A stretch of 64,000 bases of DNA from Agromyces sp. LHK192. Its GTDB lineage: Bacteria; Actinomycetota; Actinomycetes; Actinomycetales; Microbacteriaceae. The position numbers and the translations under genes were made by a program. Below, piece after piece: positions 40,973-49,928 of the stretch. Within the stretch, counting starts at the first letter, position 1, and every line of letters begins with the position of its first letter. A model generated the notes under the pieces. That model saw only the letters and a list, made by a program, of their open reading frames with translations. It searched no databases and was not told where the DNA came from. The stretch is taken from NCBI RefSeq assembly GCF_004006235.1, contig NZ_CP034753.1:124001-188000 (forward strand), given 5' to 3'.

Positions 40973-41722
40973 TCAGGTGGCCTCGGGCGACGACGGGCCG
41001 CTCGGCGCGCTCCGCTCGATGAGCAGCCGGATGCCCTCGATGACCGCATCGGCGGTCGCCGGTGCGCCGAGCAGCCGGAAGTGACCGGGCGTCGCGACCT
41101 CGACGTTGGTCGCCCCGTCCAGCGCGGATCCGTCGGGGATGTGCGGGTCGAACGGCCCGAAGACCGAGACGATGCTGCCGTTCACCGAACTCGCGTCGCC
41201 GAGCGCCACGATGGCCGGGCCGTCGGGAAGGAACTCTCGCACGCTCGGGTCGAGCAGCAGGGTCGCGAGGCGGGTGCCCGCGAACGGCGACGCCACCGCG
41301 ACGACGCCGATGAGCCCGAGCGCCCGCGAGTCGAGGTCGTCGACGACGAGGTGCTTGCCGATCAGGCCCCCCTTGCTGTGGCCGACGACGACGCGGCCCG
41401 CGGCCGGCACCGGGAGGCGGCCGAGTGCGCGTCCGAGGCGTTCCGCGGTGCCAGGGATCGGGCGGCGGTTCACGCCGAGGCCGTGCACCGTCCGCACCCG
41501 GAACCCCGCCCGGTGCAGCCGCGCGCCGAGCGGCCGAAGGAACGTCCAGTGCTCGTACACCCCGGGCACGAGGATCACGTCGGGCAGGCGGTCGTCGCCC
41601 GACAGCCAGTCCATCGGCCTCCGCCACGCGGTCAGCACCGCGAGCTGGCGGACGCCGGCGTAGAGGTAGTCCGCGATCCAGATCCGCGCGATGCGCCACG
41701 GCGTGAGCCCCCGACCCCCCAT
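40973..41722 (-). CDS. Alpha/beta hydrolase (lipase/PGAP1-like)
   Basis: A 249-residue hydrolase. The oxyanion strand is VILVPGVYEHWTFLRPLGARL, the nucleophile elbow GHSKGGLIGKHLV (Ser), the Asp probably in the DPHIPDG region and the His in ATPGHFRLLG. An N-terminal amphipathic segment (WRIARIWIADYLYAGVRQLAVL) might associate with the membrane. Substrate unknown. The ATG at 41722 lies 6 nt after TAGACT and has no RBS. Convergent with the LAxTG protein. Confidence 0.85.
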   Translation of the reverse strand: MGGRGLTPWRIARIWIADYLYAGVRQLAVLTAWRRPMDWLSGDDRLPDVILVPGVYEHWTFLRPLGARLHRAGFRVRTVHGLGVNRRPIPGTAERLGRALGRLPVPAAGRVVVGHSKGGLIGKHLVVDDLDSRALGLIGVVAVASPFAGTRLATLLLDPSVREFLPDGPAIVALGDASSVNGSIVSVFGPFDPHIPDGSALDGATNVEVATPGHFRLLGAPATADAVIEGIRLLIERSAPSGPSSPEAT

Positions 41723-41734
41723 CCCGGCAGTCTA
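41723..41734 (-). promoter_or_regulatory. Leaderless -10 box of the alpha/beta hydrolase gene
   Basis: TAGACT (41734-41729, minus strand), then GCCGGG, then the ATG. This is among the clearest leaderless arrangements in the window. Confidence 0.6.
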
Positions 41735-41811
41735 GGGGCGGGGGGCCGTTGCTAGAGTGAGCCTTCGCGCGCCCGGCGAGGATGACGCGAACGGCGACGA
41801 GGAGGTCCCGG

Positions 41812-43128
41812 ATGGCACGACTCGACACCGGTCGAGGATTCGCGAGGGCGGTGCAGTCCGCGGTCTACCGTGCCGGCATCTCGGGGCGGCGCCCGGCGGT
41901 TCCGACCACCTTCGCCGGCCTCGAGGAGGCGGCGAGGCGGGCGCTCGCACCGGAGGCGTTCGCCTACCTCGCGGGCGGCGCCGGTTCCGAGCACACGATG
42001 GCGGCGAACACCGAGGCGTTCGCCCGCTGGCAGGTGATCCCGCGCGTCCTGCGCGACGTCTCCGAGCGCGACCTGTCGATCGAACTGCTCGGCCGTCGGC
42101 GGGCGACCCCGATCGTGCTCTCGCCGCTGGGTGTGATGGAGCTCGCGCATCCCGACGCCGACGTGGCCGTCGGGCGCGCCGCAGCGGCCCTCGACGTGCC
42201 GTACATCCTCTCTAACCAGGCATCCCGGCCGATGGAGGAGGTCGCCGCGGCGATGGGCGACGCGTCGCGGTGGTTCCAGCTCTACTGGAGCTCGTCCGAC
42301 GACCTCAACGCCTCGCTCGTGCGGCGTGCGGAGGCGATCGGCTGCGAGGCGATCGTGATCACGCTCGACACCCACCTGCTCGGCTGGCGCACTCGCGACC
42401 TCGACCTCGGGTTCCTGCCGTTCACGCGCGGGCAGGGGATCGCGCAGTACACCTCCGACCCGGTCTTCGCCGAACTGGTGCGCGACCGCGTCGAGCACGG
42501 CGCAGACACCGCGCCCGATGCCCCGGCGGTGAAGGTCACGCCGAAGGCGATCCGGGCCGCGCTCGGCATCGCGCGGGCGGGCAGTCGTGCCGGGCTCGTC
42601 GACGGAGGGTTGGCCGCCGCGGTGCGTTCGCCGCTGCCGAGGGCCGCGGTCGAGACGTTCCTCGACGTCTTCGCAGACCCGTCGCTGACGTGGGAGCGCA
42701 TCGCCCGGATCCGCGACCTCACCGACCTCCCCGTGCTGCTCAAGGGGGTCGTGCACCCCGACGACGCCGACCGCGCAGTCGACGCCGGCATGGACGGCAT
42801 CGTCGTGTCCAACCACGGCGGACGCCAGGTCGATCGCTCGGTCCCGACGATCGCCGTGCTGCCCGAGATCGTCGAGCGCGTCGCCGGCCGCGCGCCGATC
42901 ATCCTCGACTCGGGGGTCCGCGGCGGCGCCGACGCGGTGATCGCCCTGGCCCTCGGTGCGACCGCGGTCGGACTCGGGCGACCGTATGCCTACGGACTCG
43001 CCGTTGCCGGCGCGACTGGCGTGAGCGAGGTCGTGCGCAACACCATCGCAGAGCTCGACGTCACCCTCGCGCTCGCCGGCTGCACGTCGATCGACGACCT
43101 CGGGCCGGGGGTGCTGCGGGAAGCATGA
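41812..43128 (+). CDS. FMN-dependent alpha-hydroxy-acid oxidase (lactate 2-monooxygenase-like)
   Basis: A 438-residue flavoenzyme of the L-lactate dehydrogenase/glycolate oxidase family. FMN and catalytic motifs include AYLAGGAGSEHTM, VLSPLGVMELAHPDAD, YWSSSDDL, the active-site VSNHGGRQVD (His and Arg), and the phosphate site DSGVRGGADAVIALALGATAVGLGRPY (abridged: DSGVRGGAD...GRPY). The long loop before the catalytic half (about 215-290) is like lactate 2-monooxygenases, which turn lactate into acetate, but oxidase or dehydrogenase activity is possible. The ATG at 41812 has GAGGAGGT. An in-frame ATG at 41782 is less likely. Confidence 0.88.
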   Translation: MARLDTGRGFARAVQSAVYRAGISGRRPAVPTTFAGLEEAARRALAPEAFAYLAGGAGSEHTMAANTEAFARWQVIPRVLRDVSERDLSIELLGRRRATPIVLSPLGVMELAHPDADVAVGRAAAALDVPYILSNQASRPMEEVAAAMGDASRWFQLYWSSSDDLNASLVRRAEAIGCEAIVITLDTHLLGWRTRDLDLGFLPFTRGQGIAQYTSDPVFAELVRDRVEHGADTAPDAPAVKVTPKAIRAALGIARAGSRAGLVDGGLAAAVRSPLPRAAVETFLDVFADPSLTWERIARIRDLTDLPVLLKGVVHPDDADRAVDAGMDGIVVSNHGGRQVDRSVPTIAVLPEIVERVAGRAPIILDSGVRGGADAVIALALGATAVGLGRPYAYGLAVAGATGVSEVVRNTIAELDVTLALAGCTSIDDLGPGVLREA

Positions 43129-43174
43129 GCGGAACGTCGCTGCGAACCCGGGTCCGCCCCGCCGGCGTGGAAGC

Positions 43175-43744
43175 CTACGGACCGTCCAGGTACGCGCGGC
43201 CGCGCGGCGAGAGCCGGTAGCCGAGCTCGAGGCTCTCCGTGAGGCCGAGCTCCTTGAGCTTGCGCACGTCGCGTTTCCACGGCTGCGTCTCGACGCCGGC
43301 CGTGGCGGCGAGGTCGGCGGCGCGCACGCCGGGATTCTCCGCGAGGAGCCGCAACGTGTCGCGCGCCCACGGCCCGCGCGGTGAGCGGGCGTCCATGCCG
43401 GCCAGCCGGGCGTCGATCGCGCGGCGCTCGTCGGCGTCCACCGTCGTCGATTCGCGCAGGGCGATGCGAGGGTCCTCGCCGATGTGACGCACCCCGATGC
43501 GATAGAGCTCGCCGGTGCCCGCCTGGGCGGCGATCAGCGCCTCCAGCGACGGATGACCGGATGCCGCGGCATCCGCTTCGCCGAGCGACGCGAGGTCGGC
43601 CGGTTCGACCGAGGTGAACTCGATCACGCCGACTTGCGTGCGCTGCCGCCCGCCGACCCGGGCGCGGGGTTCGGACCAGCGCCGGTAGACCCGGTCGATC
43701 CGGCCGGAGACGATGCCGTCCAGGACGTCGCGACGGAACAGCAC
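43175..43744 (-). CDS. ASCH-like domain protein with C-terminal winged helix
   Basis: A 189-residue protein. The first 100 residues (LFRRDVLDGIVSGRIDRVYRRW, then GVIEFTSVEPADL) fit the small PUA-like ASCH fold, which is linked to RNA or nucleic-acid binding. The last 65 (ARDTLRLLAENPGVRAADLAA and RDVRKLKELGLTESLELGYRL) look like a winged helix. The combination suggests nucleic-acid recognition, but no role is known. The GTG at 43744 starts 14 nt after the stop of the Nudix gene on the same strand. A longer frame overlapping that gene is rejected. Confidence 0.68.
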   Translation of the reverse strand: MLFRRDVLDGIVSGRIDRVYRRWSEPRARVGGRQRTQVGVIEFTSVEPADLASLGEADAAASGHPSLEALIAAQAGTGELYRIGVRHIGEDPRIALRESTTVDADERRAIDARLAGMDARSPRGPWARDTLRLLAENPGVRAADLAATAGVETQPWKRDVRKLKELGLTESLELGYRLSPRGRAYLDGP

Positions 43745-43758
43745 GGCGGGGCCTTGCG

Positions 43759-44163
43759 TCAATCGATGAGATCGGATGCCGCGAGCCGACGGAGCACCTC
43801 GCGGCCGGCCGGGGGGCACCGGTCGGCGTCGGCGGTGGTCACCCAGTGCAGGGCGCCGACCTCGCCGGACGCGACCGGGGAGGCATCCGTCTTCGCCCGG
43901 AAGACGGCCATGCGCACGTGACGGCCGTCGGGTTCGCCGTGCGCCAACGTGCGCACCTCGAACAGCTCGGCCAGCTCGGCCGGGTCGAGCTGCAGACCGA
44001 CCTCCTCGAACGCCTCGCGCGCGGCGGCCTGCGCAGCCGTCTCACCCGGGTCGATCTTGCCGCCCGGCATGTAGTGCACCTCGCGACCGCGGGCCGTGAC
44101 CATCAGCACGTGACGGTCGCGCACGAGCGCGATCGCGGAGACGAGCAGGTCGGGGAGGGGCAT
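43759..44163 (-). CDS. Nudix hydrolase
   Basis: A 134-residue pyrophosphohydrolase. The complete Nudix box is GKIDPGETAAQAAAREAFEE followed by VGL, matching GX5EX7REUXEEXGU. It hydrolyses a nucleoside diphosphate linked to another group; the substrate is not determined. Probably co-transcribed with the ASCH-like gene downstream. Its stop lies 14 nt ahead of that gene. The ATG at 44163 starts 19 bp after the esterase stop on the same strand. Confidence 0.88.
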   Translation of the reverse strand: MPLPDLLVSAIALVRDRHVLMVTARGREVHYMPGGKIDPGETAAQAAAREAFEEVGLQLDPAELAELFEVRTLAHGEPDGRHVRMAVFRAKTDASPVASGEVGALHWVTTADADRCPPAGREVLRRLAASDLID

Positions 44164-44182
44164 CCGATCAGGCTACTCGCGA

Positions 44183-45490
44183 TCACCCGGCGGGCGGCGC
44201 GAGGCCGAGGCGGGGATAGAGGATCGTGAATCCCTCGGTCAGGCCGCCCGAAAGGGCGTCGCCGCCATGGCCGGCGCCGGGGACCTCGTAGTACGTGACC
44301 TGCATGCCGGCGGCCTTGGCGGCATCGGCATTGCGCTGGACGCCGGGGATGTACCCCGGATCTTGGCCGCCGACCGTGAAGACGGCGACGGTGTCCGCGT
44401 ACGGCCCCTTCTGCGCCATGATGCTCGTCGGCTTCACCGCGTCGTACGCCGCCTGGTCGCCGTTGAACGTGTTCTGCAGCACCTGGTCGGCGATGTCGGC
44501 ACCCTGGTACTCCTCGCCTGAGATGTCGAGGATGTCGCCGAACACCTCCGGGTACTTCGACCCGAAGTACAGGGAGCATTGGCCGCCGTTCGAATACCCC
44601 GCGACGGTCCAGAATTTCGGGCCGTTCAGCACGTGCAGGTTCGCGCGGGCCCACGGCACCACGTCCTGCATGACGTACGTCTCGACCTTGCCCTGGGCGG
44701 TGTCCAGGCACAGCGGATCGGTCGATGGGTCGCTGAGCTGGTCGATCACGAGCGCGATCGGGGCGAGCCCCTTGTTCTTCGCCGCGAACGGCTCCAGGGC
44801 GGCCGCGATGTACTGGGGGTCGGGATCGCCGGGCTGTCCCATCATGAAGATGACGAGCGGCAGGGCGGGCGGGTTCTCGACGAGCGCCGCCGGCGGCAGG
44901 TAGATCGACGCCGGCCGCGCGGGGAACCCGGAGTTCGTGTTCGGGATACCGCCCTGCACCAGCCCGGTCGTCCCCTGCGCGGGCAGGTCGGCGGGCGGCT
45001 GCCAGGTCTGGTACAGCGGTTCGGCGGGATCGGGGGCATCCGTCGGCGGTGGCGTCGGAATCGGGATCGGCTTGTCCGTGCTGATGTGCAGCAGCCCGCC
45101 GATCGTCGGCGTCAGCCCGTACGCCGCATTGATCGAGAACACCGCCGTCAGCACGAACACCACCGCTCCGATGCCCGCGATGAGCTTGCGCCACCACCGT
45201 GAACCCCAGAGGTTCGCGATCGCGAGGAGCACGCCCGCGAACGCCGCGGGCACCCAGATCCAGACGGAGTCGTCGACGGGGCCGCCGAAGCTGTCGAGCA
45301 CGTTCACGGCCACGAACACGATCGCGTACCCGACGAGCGCGCCGAGGAACACCGCCATGAACGCCCCGAACGCCCACTTCAGCGTCGGGCGCTTGCCGAG
45401 GAGGTAGATGAAGATCGCGGCGCTCAGCACCCAGCACGTAAACAGGAACGGCTCGTTCGCGACGTTCAGGTCCAGGAACCAGTCCCACAT
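44183..45490 (-). CDS. Membrane-anchored esterase/mycolyltransferase-like alpha/beta hydrolase
   Basis: A 435-residue protein. Four hydrophobic helices occupy about 12-130 (FLFTCWVLSAAIFIYLLG, FGAFMAVFLGALVGYAIVFV, WIWVPAAFAGVLLAIANLWG, LIAGIGAVVFVLTAVFSI). A Pro-rich linker (IPIPTPPPTDAPDPA) leads to an outward-facing esterase D/antigen-85-like domain with the nucleophile in TVAGYSNGGQCSLYFG, an acid in GGQDPGYIPG and the His in VPGAGHGGDAL. Probably acts at the cell surface. The true acyl substrate is unknown. The ATG at 45490 has GGAGGCGGAAG. It is 142 bp from divergent glyS. Confidence 0.85.
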   Translation of the reverse strand: MWDWFLDLNVANEPFLFTCWVLSAAIFIYLLGKRPTLKWAFGAFMAVFLGALVGYAIVFVAVNVLDSFGGPVDDSVWIWVPAAFAGVLLAIANLWGSRWWRKLIAGIGAVVFVLTAVFSINAAYGLTPTIGGLLHISTDKPIPIPTPPPTDAPDPAEPLYQTWQPPADLPAQGTTGLVQGGIPNTNSGFPARPASIYLPPAALVENPPALPLVIFMMGQPGDPDPQYIAAALEPFAAKNKGLAPIALVIDQLSDPSTDPLCLDTAQGKVETYVMQDVVPWARANLHVLNGPKFWTVAGYSNGGQCSLYFGSKYPEVFGDILDISGEEYQGADIADQVLQNTFNGDQAAYDAVKPTSIMAQKGPYADTVAVFTVGGQDPGYIPGVQRNADAAKAAGMQVTYYEVPGAGHGGDALSGGLTEGFTILYPRLGLAPPAG

Positions 45491-45632
45491 GCTTCCGCCT
45501 CCCCCCGGATGTTCCTCAAGATAGCGGCCGCGTGACCGGGCGCACGAGAGCGACGCGACGATCTCGCCCGTAGGATGGTGGACGTCTGCGCACGTCGCGA
45601 CCTTCCACACCGAATGCCCCATTGGAGCCACC

Positions 45633-47018
45633 ATGGCCGCAGCCAGCCGTCTCGATTCCGTCATCACCCTCGCCCAGCACCGCGGCTTCGTCTTCCAGGC
45701 GGGTGAGATCTACGGCGGCTCCCGTTCGGCGTGGGACTACGGCCCCCTCGGCGTCGAGCTCAAGGAGAACATCAAGCGCCAGTGGTGGCGCTACATGGTG
45801 CAGAGCCGCGACGACATCGTCGGGCTCGACTCGAGCGTCATCCTGCCCAAGCAGGTGTGGGAGGCCTCCGGCCACGTCGAGGTGTTCTCCGACCCGCTCG
45901 TCGAGTGCCTGCACTGCCACAAGCGGTTCCGCGAGGACCACCTGATCGAGGCGTTCGAGGAGAAGAAGGGCCGCGCGCCCGAGGGCGGCCTCGCCGAGAT
46001 CGTCTGCACCAACTGCGGCACCCGCGGCCAGTGGACCGAGCCGCGCGCCTTCTCGGGCCTGCTGAAGACCTACCTCGGCGTCGTCGACGACGAGTCGGGC
46101 CTGCACTACCTGCGCCCCGAGACCGCGCAGGGCATCTTCGTGAACTTCGCCAACGTGCTGCAGACCGCGCGCATGAAGCCGCCGTTCGGCATCGGGCAGA
46201 TCGGCAAGTCGTTCCGCAACGAGATCACTCCCGGCAACTTCATCTTCCGCACGCGCGAGTTCGAGCAGATGGAGATGGAGTACTTCGTCGAGCCCGGCAC
46301 CGACGAGGAATGGTTCGACTACTGGATCCAGCACTGCTGGGACTGGTTCGTCGACCTCGGCATCGACACCGACAACATCCGCTTCTTCGAGCACCCGAAG
46401 GAGAAGCTCTCCCACTACTCGAAGCGCACCATCGACATCGAGTACCGGTTCGGCTTCGCGAGCGGCGAGTGGGGCGAGCTCATGGGCGTCGCGAACCGCA
46501 CCGACTTCGACCTCTCGACCCACTCGAAGCACTCGGGCAAGGACCTGTCGTACTTCGACCAAGCGAAGAACGAGCGCTGGGTGCCGTACGTCATCGAGCC
46601 CGCGTTCGGCCTGACCCGCGCCCTCATGGCGTTCCTCGTCGACGCGTACCACGTCGAGCAGGTGCCGAACGCGAAGGGCGGCACCGACAGCCGGACGGTC
46701 CTGAGGCTCGACCCGCGCCTCGCGCCGGTGAAGGCCGCGGTGCTGCCGCTCAGCCGCAACGAGAAGCTGTCGCCGCTCGCGCGCGACCTCGCCGCGAAGC
46801 TGCGTCGGAGCTGGAACGTCGACTTCGACGATGCCGGCGCCATCGGCCGCCGCTACCGCCGACAGGACGAGATCGGCACGCCGTACTGCATCACGGTCGA
46901 CTTCGACTCGCTCGAGGACGACGCCGTGACGGTGCGCGACCGCGACACGATGCAGCAGGAGCGGGTGCCGCTCGCCGAGATCGAGGGATACCTCGCGAGC
47001 CGGCTCGTCGGCGCGTAG
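45633..47018 (+). CDS. glyS: Glycyl-tRNA synthetase, single-chain (alpha2) type
   Basis: A 461-residue class II synthetase that charges tRNA-Gly. A zinc-binding knuckle is visible as CLHCHKRF and [10 protein letters not shown] (about 90-130). Motif 2 lies in [21 protein letters not shown] and motif 3 in [13 protein letters not shown]. The C-terminal anticodon-binding domain ends [13 protein letters not shown]. This is the eukaryote-like form used by actinobacteria in place of GlyQ/GlyS. TAGGAT near 45571 may be the -10, and GGAG precedes the ATG. No T-box-like leader is seen in the short 5' region. Confidence 0.95.
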   Translation: MAAASRLDSVITLAQHRGFVFQAGEIYGGSRSAWDYGPLGVELKENIKRQWWRYMVQSRDDIVGLDSSVILPKQVWEASGHVEVFSDPLVECLHCHKRFREDHLIEAFEEKKGRAPEGGLAEIVCTNCGTRGQWTEPRAFSGLLKTYLGVVDDESGLHYLRPETAQGIFVNFANVLQTARMKPPFGIGQIGKSFRNEITPGNFIFRTREFEQMEMEYFVEPGTDEEWFDYWIQHCWDWFVDLGIDTDNIRFFEHPKEKLSHYSKRTIDIEYRFGFASGEWGELMGVANRTDFDLSTHSKHSGKDLSYFDQAKNERWVPYVIEPAFGLTRALMAFLVDAYHVEQVPNAKGGTDSRTVLRLDPRLAPVKAAVLPLSRNEKLSPLARDLAAKLRRSWNVDFDDAGAIGRRYRRQDEIGTPYCITVDFDSLEDDAVTVRDRDTMQQERVPLAEIEGYLASRLVGA

Positions 47019-47051
47019 GAGCACCCGAGCGCGCCGGCTCGCGATCGGCGT

Positions 47052-47555
47052 TCAGGCGCGTGACGTGCCGCCGTCGCGGACGTCCCGGACGAACGCCGTG
47101 ACGTGCTCGCGGAGCGCCTCGATCCGACGCTGCCGGGCGGCCTCCCGGTCGAACCCCGTGTAGGCGAGCGTCGGCAGCTTGCGGACGTTGCGGGAGCATT
47201 CGAACGCGGCGCAGACGAGGGTGCCGATCGTGTCGCCGCGTCGACCGGCATCGCCCGACCGCTTCGCGGTGTAGAACACGACGTCGTTCGGCAGGTGCAC
47301 GTCCTCGCACCACGAGCACTGCGGTCGGGTGCGGGTCCGGCCGTCGGCACGACGCAGGAGGGCGCCGACCGGCTCGCCGTCGATCTCGACGACGACGTAG
47401 GCCTGCTGCGGCAGCTTCCGGTCGATCCAGCCGAGGAAGTCGACGGCGTCCCAGTCGAGGTCCGGGAGGTGCTCGGGAAGGTTGAGGGAGGCGCGTTCAC
47501 GCTTGGAGGCGTTCACGAACGAGGCGCGGATGACGGTTTCGTCGATGGGGTGCAT
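47052..47555 (-). CDS. FBP-domain protein (FusB/EF-G-binding-like)
   Basis: A 167-residue protein with the N-terminal helical part (MHPIDETVIRASFVNASKRER) and the C-terminal zinc finger of FusB-type elongation-factor-G-binding proteins: CSWCEDVH, then CAAFECSRNVRKLP. FusB proteins rescue EF-G from fusidic acid on ribosomes, and actinobacterial homologues may aid ribosome clearance. Resistance itself is inference. The ATG at 47555 has GGAGAG. It is convergent with glyS, 33 bp away, which fits a translation-related neighbourhood. Confidence 0.85.
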   Translation of the reverse strand: MHPIDETVIRASFVNASKRERASLNLPEHLPDLDWDAVDFLGWIDRKLPQQAYVVVEIDGEPVGALLRRADGRTRTRPQCSWCEDVHLPNDVVFYTAKRSGDAGRRGDTIGTLVCAAFECSRNVRKLPTLAYTGFDREAARQRRIEALREHVTAFVRDVRDGGTSRA

Positions 47556-47639
47556 GGATGTCTCTCCGGCGGGCGTCGCCGCCCACCTGGGTCTGTTCGG
47601 TCGGGGGAGTGGATGCCCCGTGATCGGGGTCGCTGAACC

Positions 47640-47695
47640 GGGCCGCGTCGGCGCGGCCCTAGGCGCGGTCATCTCAAGTCGGCGTGGACGCCGAC
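47640..47695. other. Two hairpins in the gap between the FBP and GNAT genes
   Basis: GGGCCGCG-TCGG-CGCGGCCC (47640-47659) and GTCGGCGT-GG-ACGCCGAC (47678-47695) can each form perfect 8-bp stems. They lie upstream of the FBP gene and downstream of the GNAT gene (both minus strand), so at least one may terminate the latter. The remainder of 47556-47801 holds no supportable gene. Confidence 0.5.
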
Positions 47696-47801
47696 GACCT
47701 CCTGTCGCCCAGCGGGCATCGAGCAGAGTGGTTGCACGGAATCGAGCCTACGCGTCGAGCCTGTGCGGGGGCCGGACGCCCGGAGTCGTCGCCGGACGCA
47801 C

Positions 47802-48479
47802 TCAGCCCAGCCGGGCGGCCCACTCGCGATCGAGGATGCCGTAGATCGCGGTGTCCTCCCACGCACCGTCGTTGAACTGCTCTTCGAGGATCGTCGCCTC
47901 GTGCCGCATCCCGAGCCGTTCGCAGAGGTGGGCGGATGCCGCGTTCCGGGCGTCGAGGTTGGCCAGCACGCGGTGCGGTCGGAGCGTGTCGAACGCGAAC
48001 CCGAGTGCCGCCTCGGCCGCCTCGGTCGCGAGCCCGCGTCCCTGGAACGCCGGGTGCACGACCCAACCGACCTCGAGTTGTGCGTGCTCGACGTCGGCGA
48101 CGCGGAGCATGATGTCGCCGATCACCCGGTTCCGGGCCGGGCCGTCGTGCGTCACGCGGCCGCCCGGTTCGCCGCGTCCGACGGATGGCTCGCCGACCAG
48201 CTCCATCGCGAGGATGCAGCCGTCGCCCGCCTCGGCCAGCCTGCGCATGCCGGCGCGTTTCGCCGTGTGCTGCCAGGCGTCCTCGCGGGAGCGCTCGGGC
48301 CAAGGGATGTATCGAAGCACCTCGGGCAGTCGCTGGTACTCCCAGACGTCGGCGGCGTCGGATGTCTCGAGCGGCCTCAGCACCAGGCGCCCGGTCTCGA
48401 GGCGCAACGGTGTCGGGCGGTCGACATCGAACGGGAGGCGGAGGTCGGGTGGCGATGCCCGATGGTCGACCTCGGTCAC
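47802..48479 (-). CDS. GNAT-family N-acetyltransferase (RimJ/RimL-like)
   Basis: A 225-residue acetyltransferase. The start LETGRLVLRPLETSDAADVWEY is typical of the RimJ/RimL group. The acetyl-CoA site appears as LEVGWVVHPAFQGRGLATEAA (motif A, Q-x-x-G-x-A-like), followed by NAASAHLCERLGMRHE. An insertion rich in Gly and Arg (about 98-117) separates two strands. The GTG at 48479 overlaps the hemA stop by 4 nt (GTGA), so it is translationally coupled to heme synthesis, although the acetyl acceptor is unknown. Confidence 0.86.
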   Translation of the reverse strand: MTEVDHRASPPDLRLPFDVDRPTPLRLETGRLVLRPLETSDAADVWEYQRLPEVLRYIPWPERSREDAWQHTAKRAGMRRLAEAGDGCILAMELVGEPSVGRGEPGGRVTHDGPARNRVIGDIMLRVADVEHAQLEVGWVVHPAFQGRGLATEAAEAALGFAFDTLRPHRVLANLDARNAASAHLCERLGMRHEATILEEQFNDGAWEDTAIYGILDREWAARLG

Positions 48480-49858
48480 GCGCTCCGGCTCGTCGCCTGG
48501 TCGCCGGCTTCGATGGCCTGGTTCCCGTTCGCACCCTGCTCGGTCGCGGCGGCATCCACCGGGCCGGCGACGACACCGAAGATCGCCTCTGCCGCGTCGA
48601 TGAACGCGCGCTGCTCGCCCGCGCGCGCGTACGCGCGAGAGCGGACCATGGGCGTGTGCAGCAGCACGCCGGCCATGTGGCGGAGGGCGGCCTCGGTGGT
48701 GCCGTCGTCGTCGCCGCGCGAGCGGGCGCGTTCGATCTCGGCGTCGAGCACGTCGAACACGTGCTTGCGCAGCGCGACGACGGTCGGAGCGAGGTCGAGT
48801 TCCTCGCCGACGGCGCTGAAGTTCCGAGCCGCTCGGTGCACCAGGTCGCGTGCCGCGTCGGTGGCGGCGAACTCCTCCATCGGGGCGTGGATCTTGATCG
48901 TCTCGAGGTCGAGCAGTTCGACCCCGGCGATCTCGACGACGGCCGGGTCGACGTTGCGGGGCAGGCCCAGGTCGATGATGAGCTGGCGGCGCTCGGCCTT
49001 GGGGACGATCGCGCCCGCCAGGGTGCGTACCGGGGCGGTGTCCGTCGCGAGCGACTCGCGACCCTGGGCGATCAGTGCGGGGTGGACGACGTGGTGGTCG
49101 GCGAGCGTGCATGCGATGACGACGTCGGCGTCGGCAGCCGCGCGGGCGAAGCCGTCGTGCGGCACGGCGGTGACGTCGTGCGACGCGGCGAACTTCTCGC
49201 CGCGTCCGGTGGCCGAGTAGACCGAGATGTCGGTCGCACCGCGGTCGCGGAGGGCTGCGAGGGAGGCACCGGCGTATCGGCCGGTGCCGACGAGGAGCAC
49301 CTTCGCCTGCGTCCAGTCGGTCACCCGGCTGGAGGCGAGGTCGAGCGAGAGTCGCACGAGCGAGCGGCCCTCGGAGCCGATGCCGGTGCGGTTCTTGATC
49401 TTGCGGGAGGTCTGCGAGGCGCGCTGGAACAGGCGCTCGAGTTCGGGGGTGGTCGTGCCCTCGTTCCGGGCCTGCTCGAGCGAGCGGCGCACCTGTCCGG
49501 CGATCTCGCCTTCGCCGACGACGACGGACTCGAGGCCCGCGGCGACCGAGAAGAGGTGCGAGGCGACCGCGTTGCCGTGGGCGAACCCGAACGTGGAGCG
49601 CAGTTCCTCGGCGGCGAGCCCGGACACCTCGCCCACCGACCGGATCGCTCCGTGGACCGCGTCGACGGGGGAATCGCCATCGAGCGCGTCCAGGTCGAGA
49701 TAGGCCTCGAACCGGTTGCAGGTCGCCACGACGACGGCGCCCAGCACCGCCGGGTGGCCCGCGATCATGCGGCGCCCGGCGTCTTCAGCCGTCGCAGAAA
49801 GCCGCTCGAGCATGTCGAACCCGGCGTTCTTGTGACTCGCGGTGAGGCAGATGAGCAC
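48476..49858 (-). CDS. hemA: Glutamyl-tRNA reductase
   Basis: A 460-residue enzyme that reduces glutamyl-tRNA to glutamate-1-semialdehyde, the first step of the C5 heme pathway. The catalytic Cys47 lies in VVATCNRFEAYLD. The conserved GVVVGEGEIAGQVRRSLEQA-like stretch, KVLLVGTGRYAGASLAAL (NADPH domain) and IIDLGLPRNVDP are all visible. The C-terminal dimerisation helix is followed by a variable tail. The GTG at 49858 is 6 nt from TAGAAT, so the mRNA is probably leaderless. Divergent hemE and hemY lie 3.7 kb away, past the surface-protein gene. Confidence 0.94.
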   Translation of the reverse strand: MLICLTASHKNAGFDMLERLSATAEDAGRRMIAGHPAVLGAVVVATCNRFEAYLDLDALDGDSPVDAVHGAIRSVGEVSGLAAEELRSTFGFAHGNAVASHLFSVAAGLESVVVGEGEIAGQVRRSLEQARNEGTTTPELERLFQRASQTSRKIKNRTGIGSEGRSLVRLSLDLASSRVTDWTQAKVLLVGTGRYAGASLAALRDRGATDISVYSATGRGEKFAASHDVTAVPHDGFARAAADADVVIACTLADHHVVHPALIAQGRESLATDTAPVRTLAGAIVPKAERRQLIIDLGLPRNVDPAVVEIAGVELLDLETIKIHAPMEEFAATDAARDLVHRAARNFSAVGEELDLAPTVVALRKHVFDVLDAEIERARSRGDDDGTTEAALRHMAGVLLHTPMVRSRAYARAGEQRAFIDAAEAIFGVVAGPVDAAATEQGANGNQAIEAGDQATSRSA

Positions 49859-49870
49859 TCGCCGATTCTA
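49859..49870 (-). promoter_or_regulatory. Leaderless -10 box of hemA
   Basis: TAGAAT (49870-49865, minus strand), then CGGCGA, then the GTG start. It is nearly identical in layout to the hemE promoter (GAGAAT, 6 nt, GTG). Confidence 0.65.
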
Positions 49871-49906
49871 CCGACATCGGGCTGATCTGTTGCTCAGTGC
49901 TGACGC

Positions 49907-49928
49907 TGAACCGCCTGAGGCGGTTTCA
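49907..49928 (-). terminator. Hairpin at the end of the two-TM protein gene
   Basis: On the minus strand, a stem AACCGCC/GGCGGTT with a 3-nt loop overlaps the stop codon (49926-49928) of the upstream gene, and a single bulged T is needed to extend it. It separates that gene from hemA. Confidence 0.6.

Noticed and set aside
47556..47801. tRNA or small RNA gene suggested by two tight hairpins
   Set aside because: No cloverleaf or conserved T-loop (GTTCGA) can be built around them. They are better seen as terminator-like structures.
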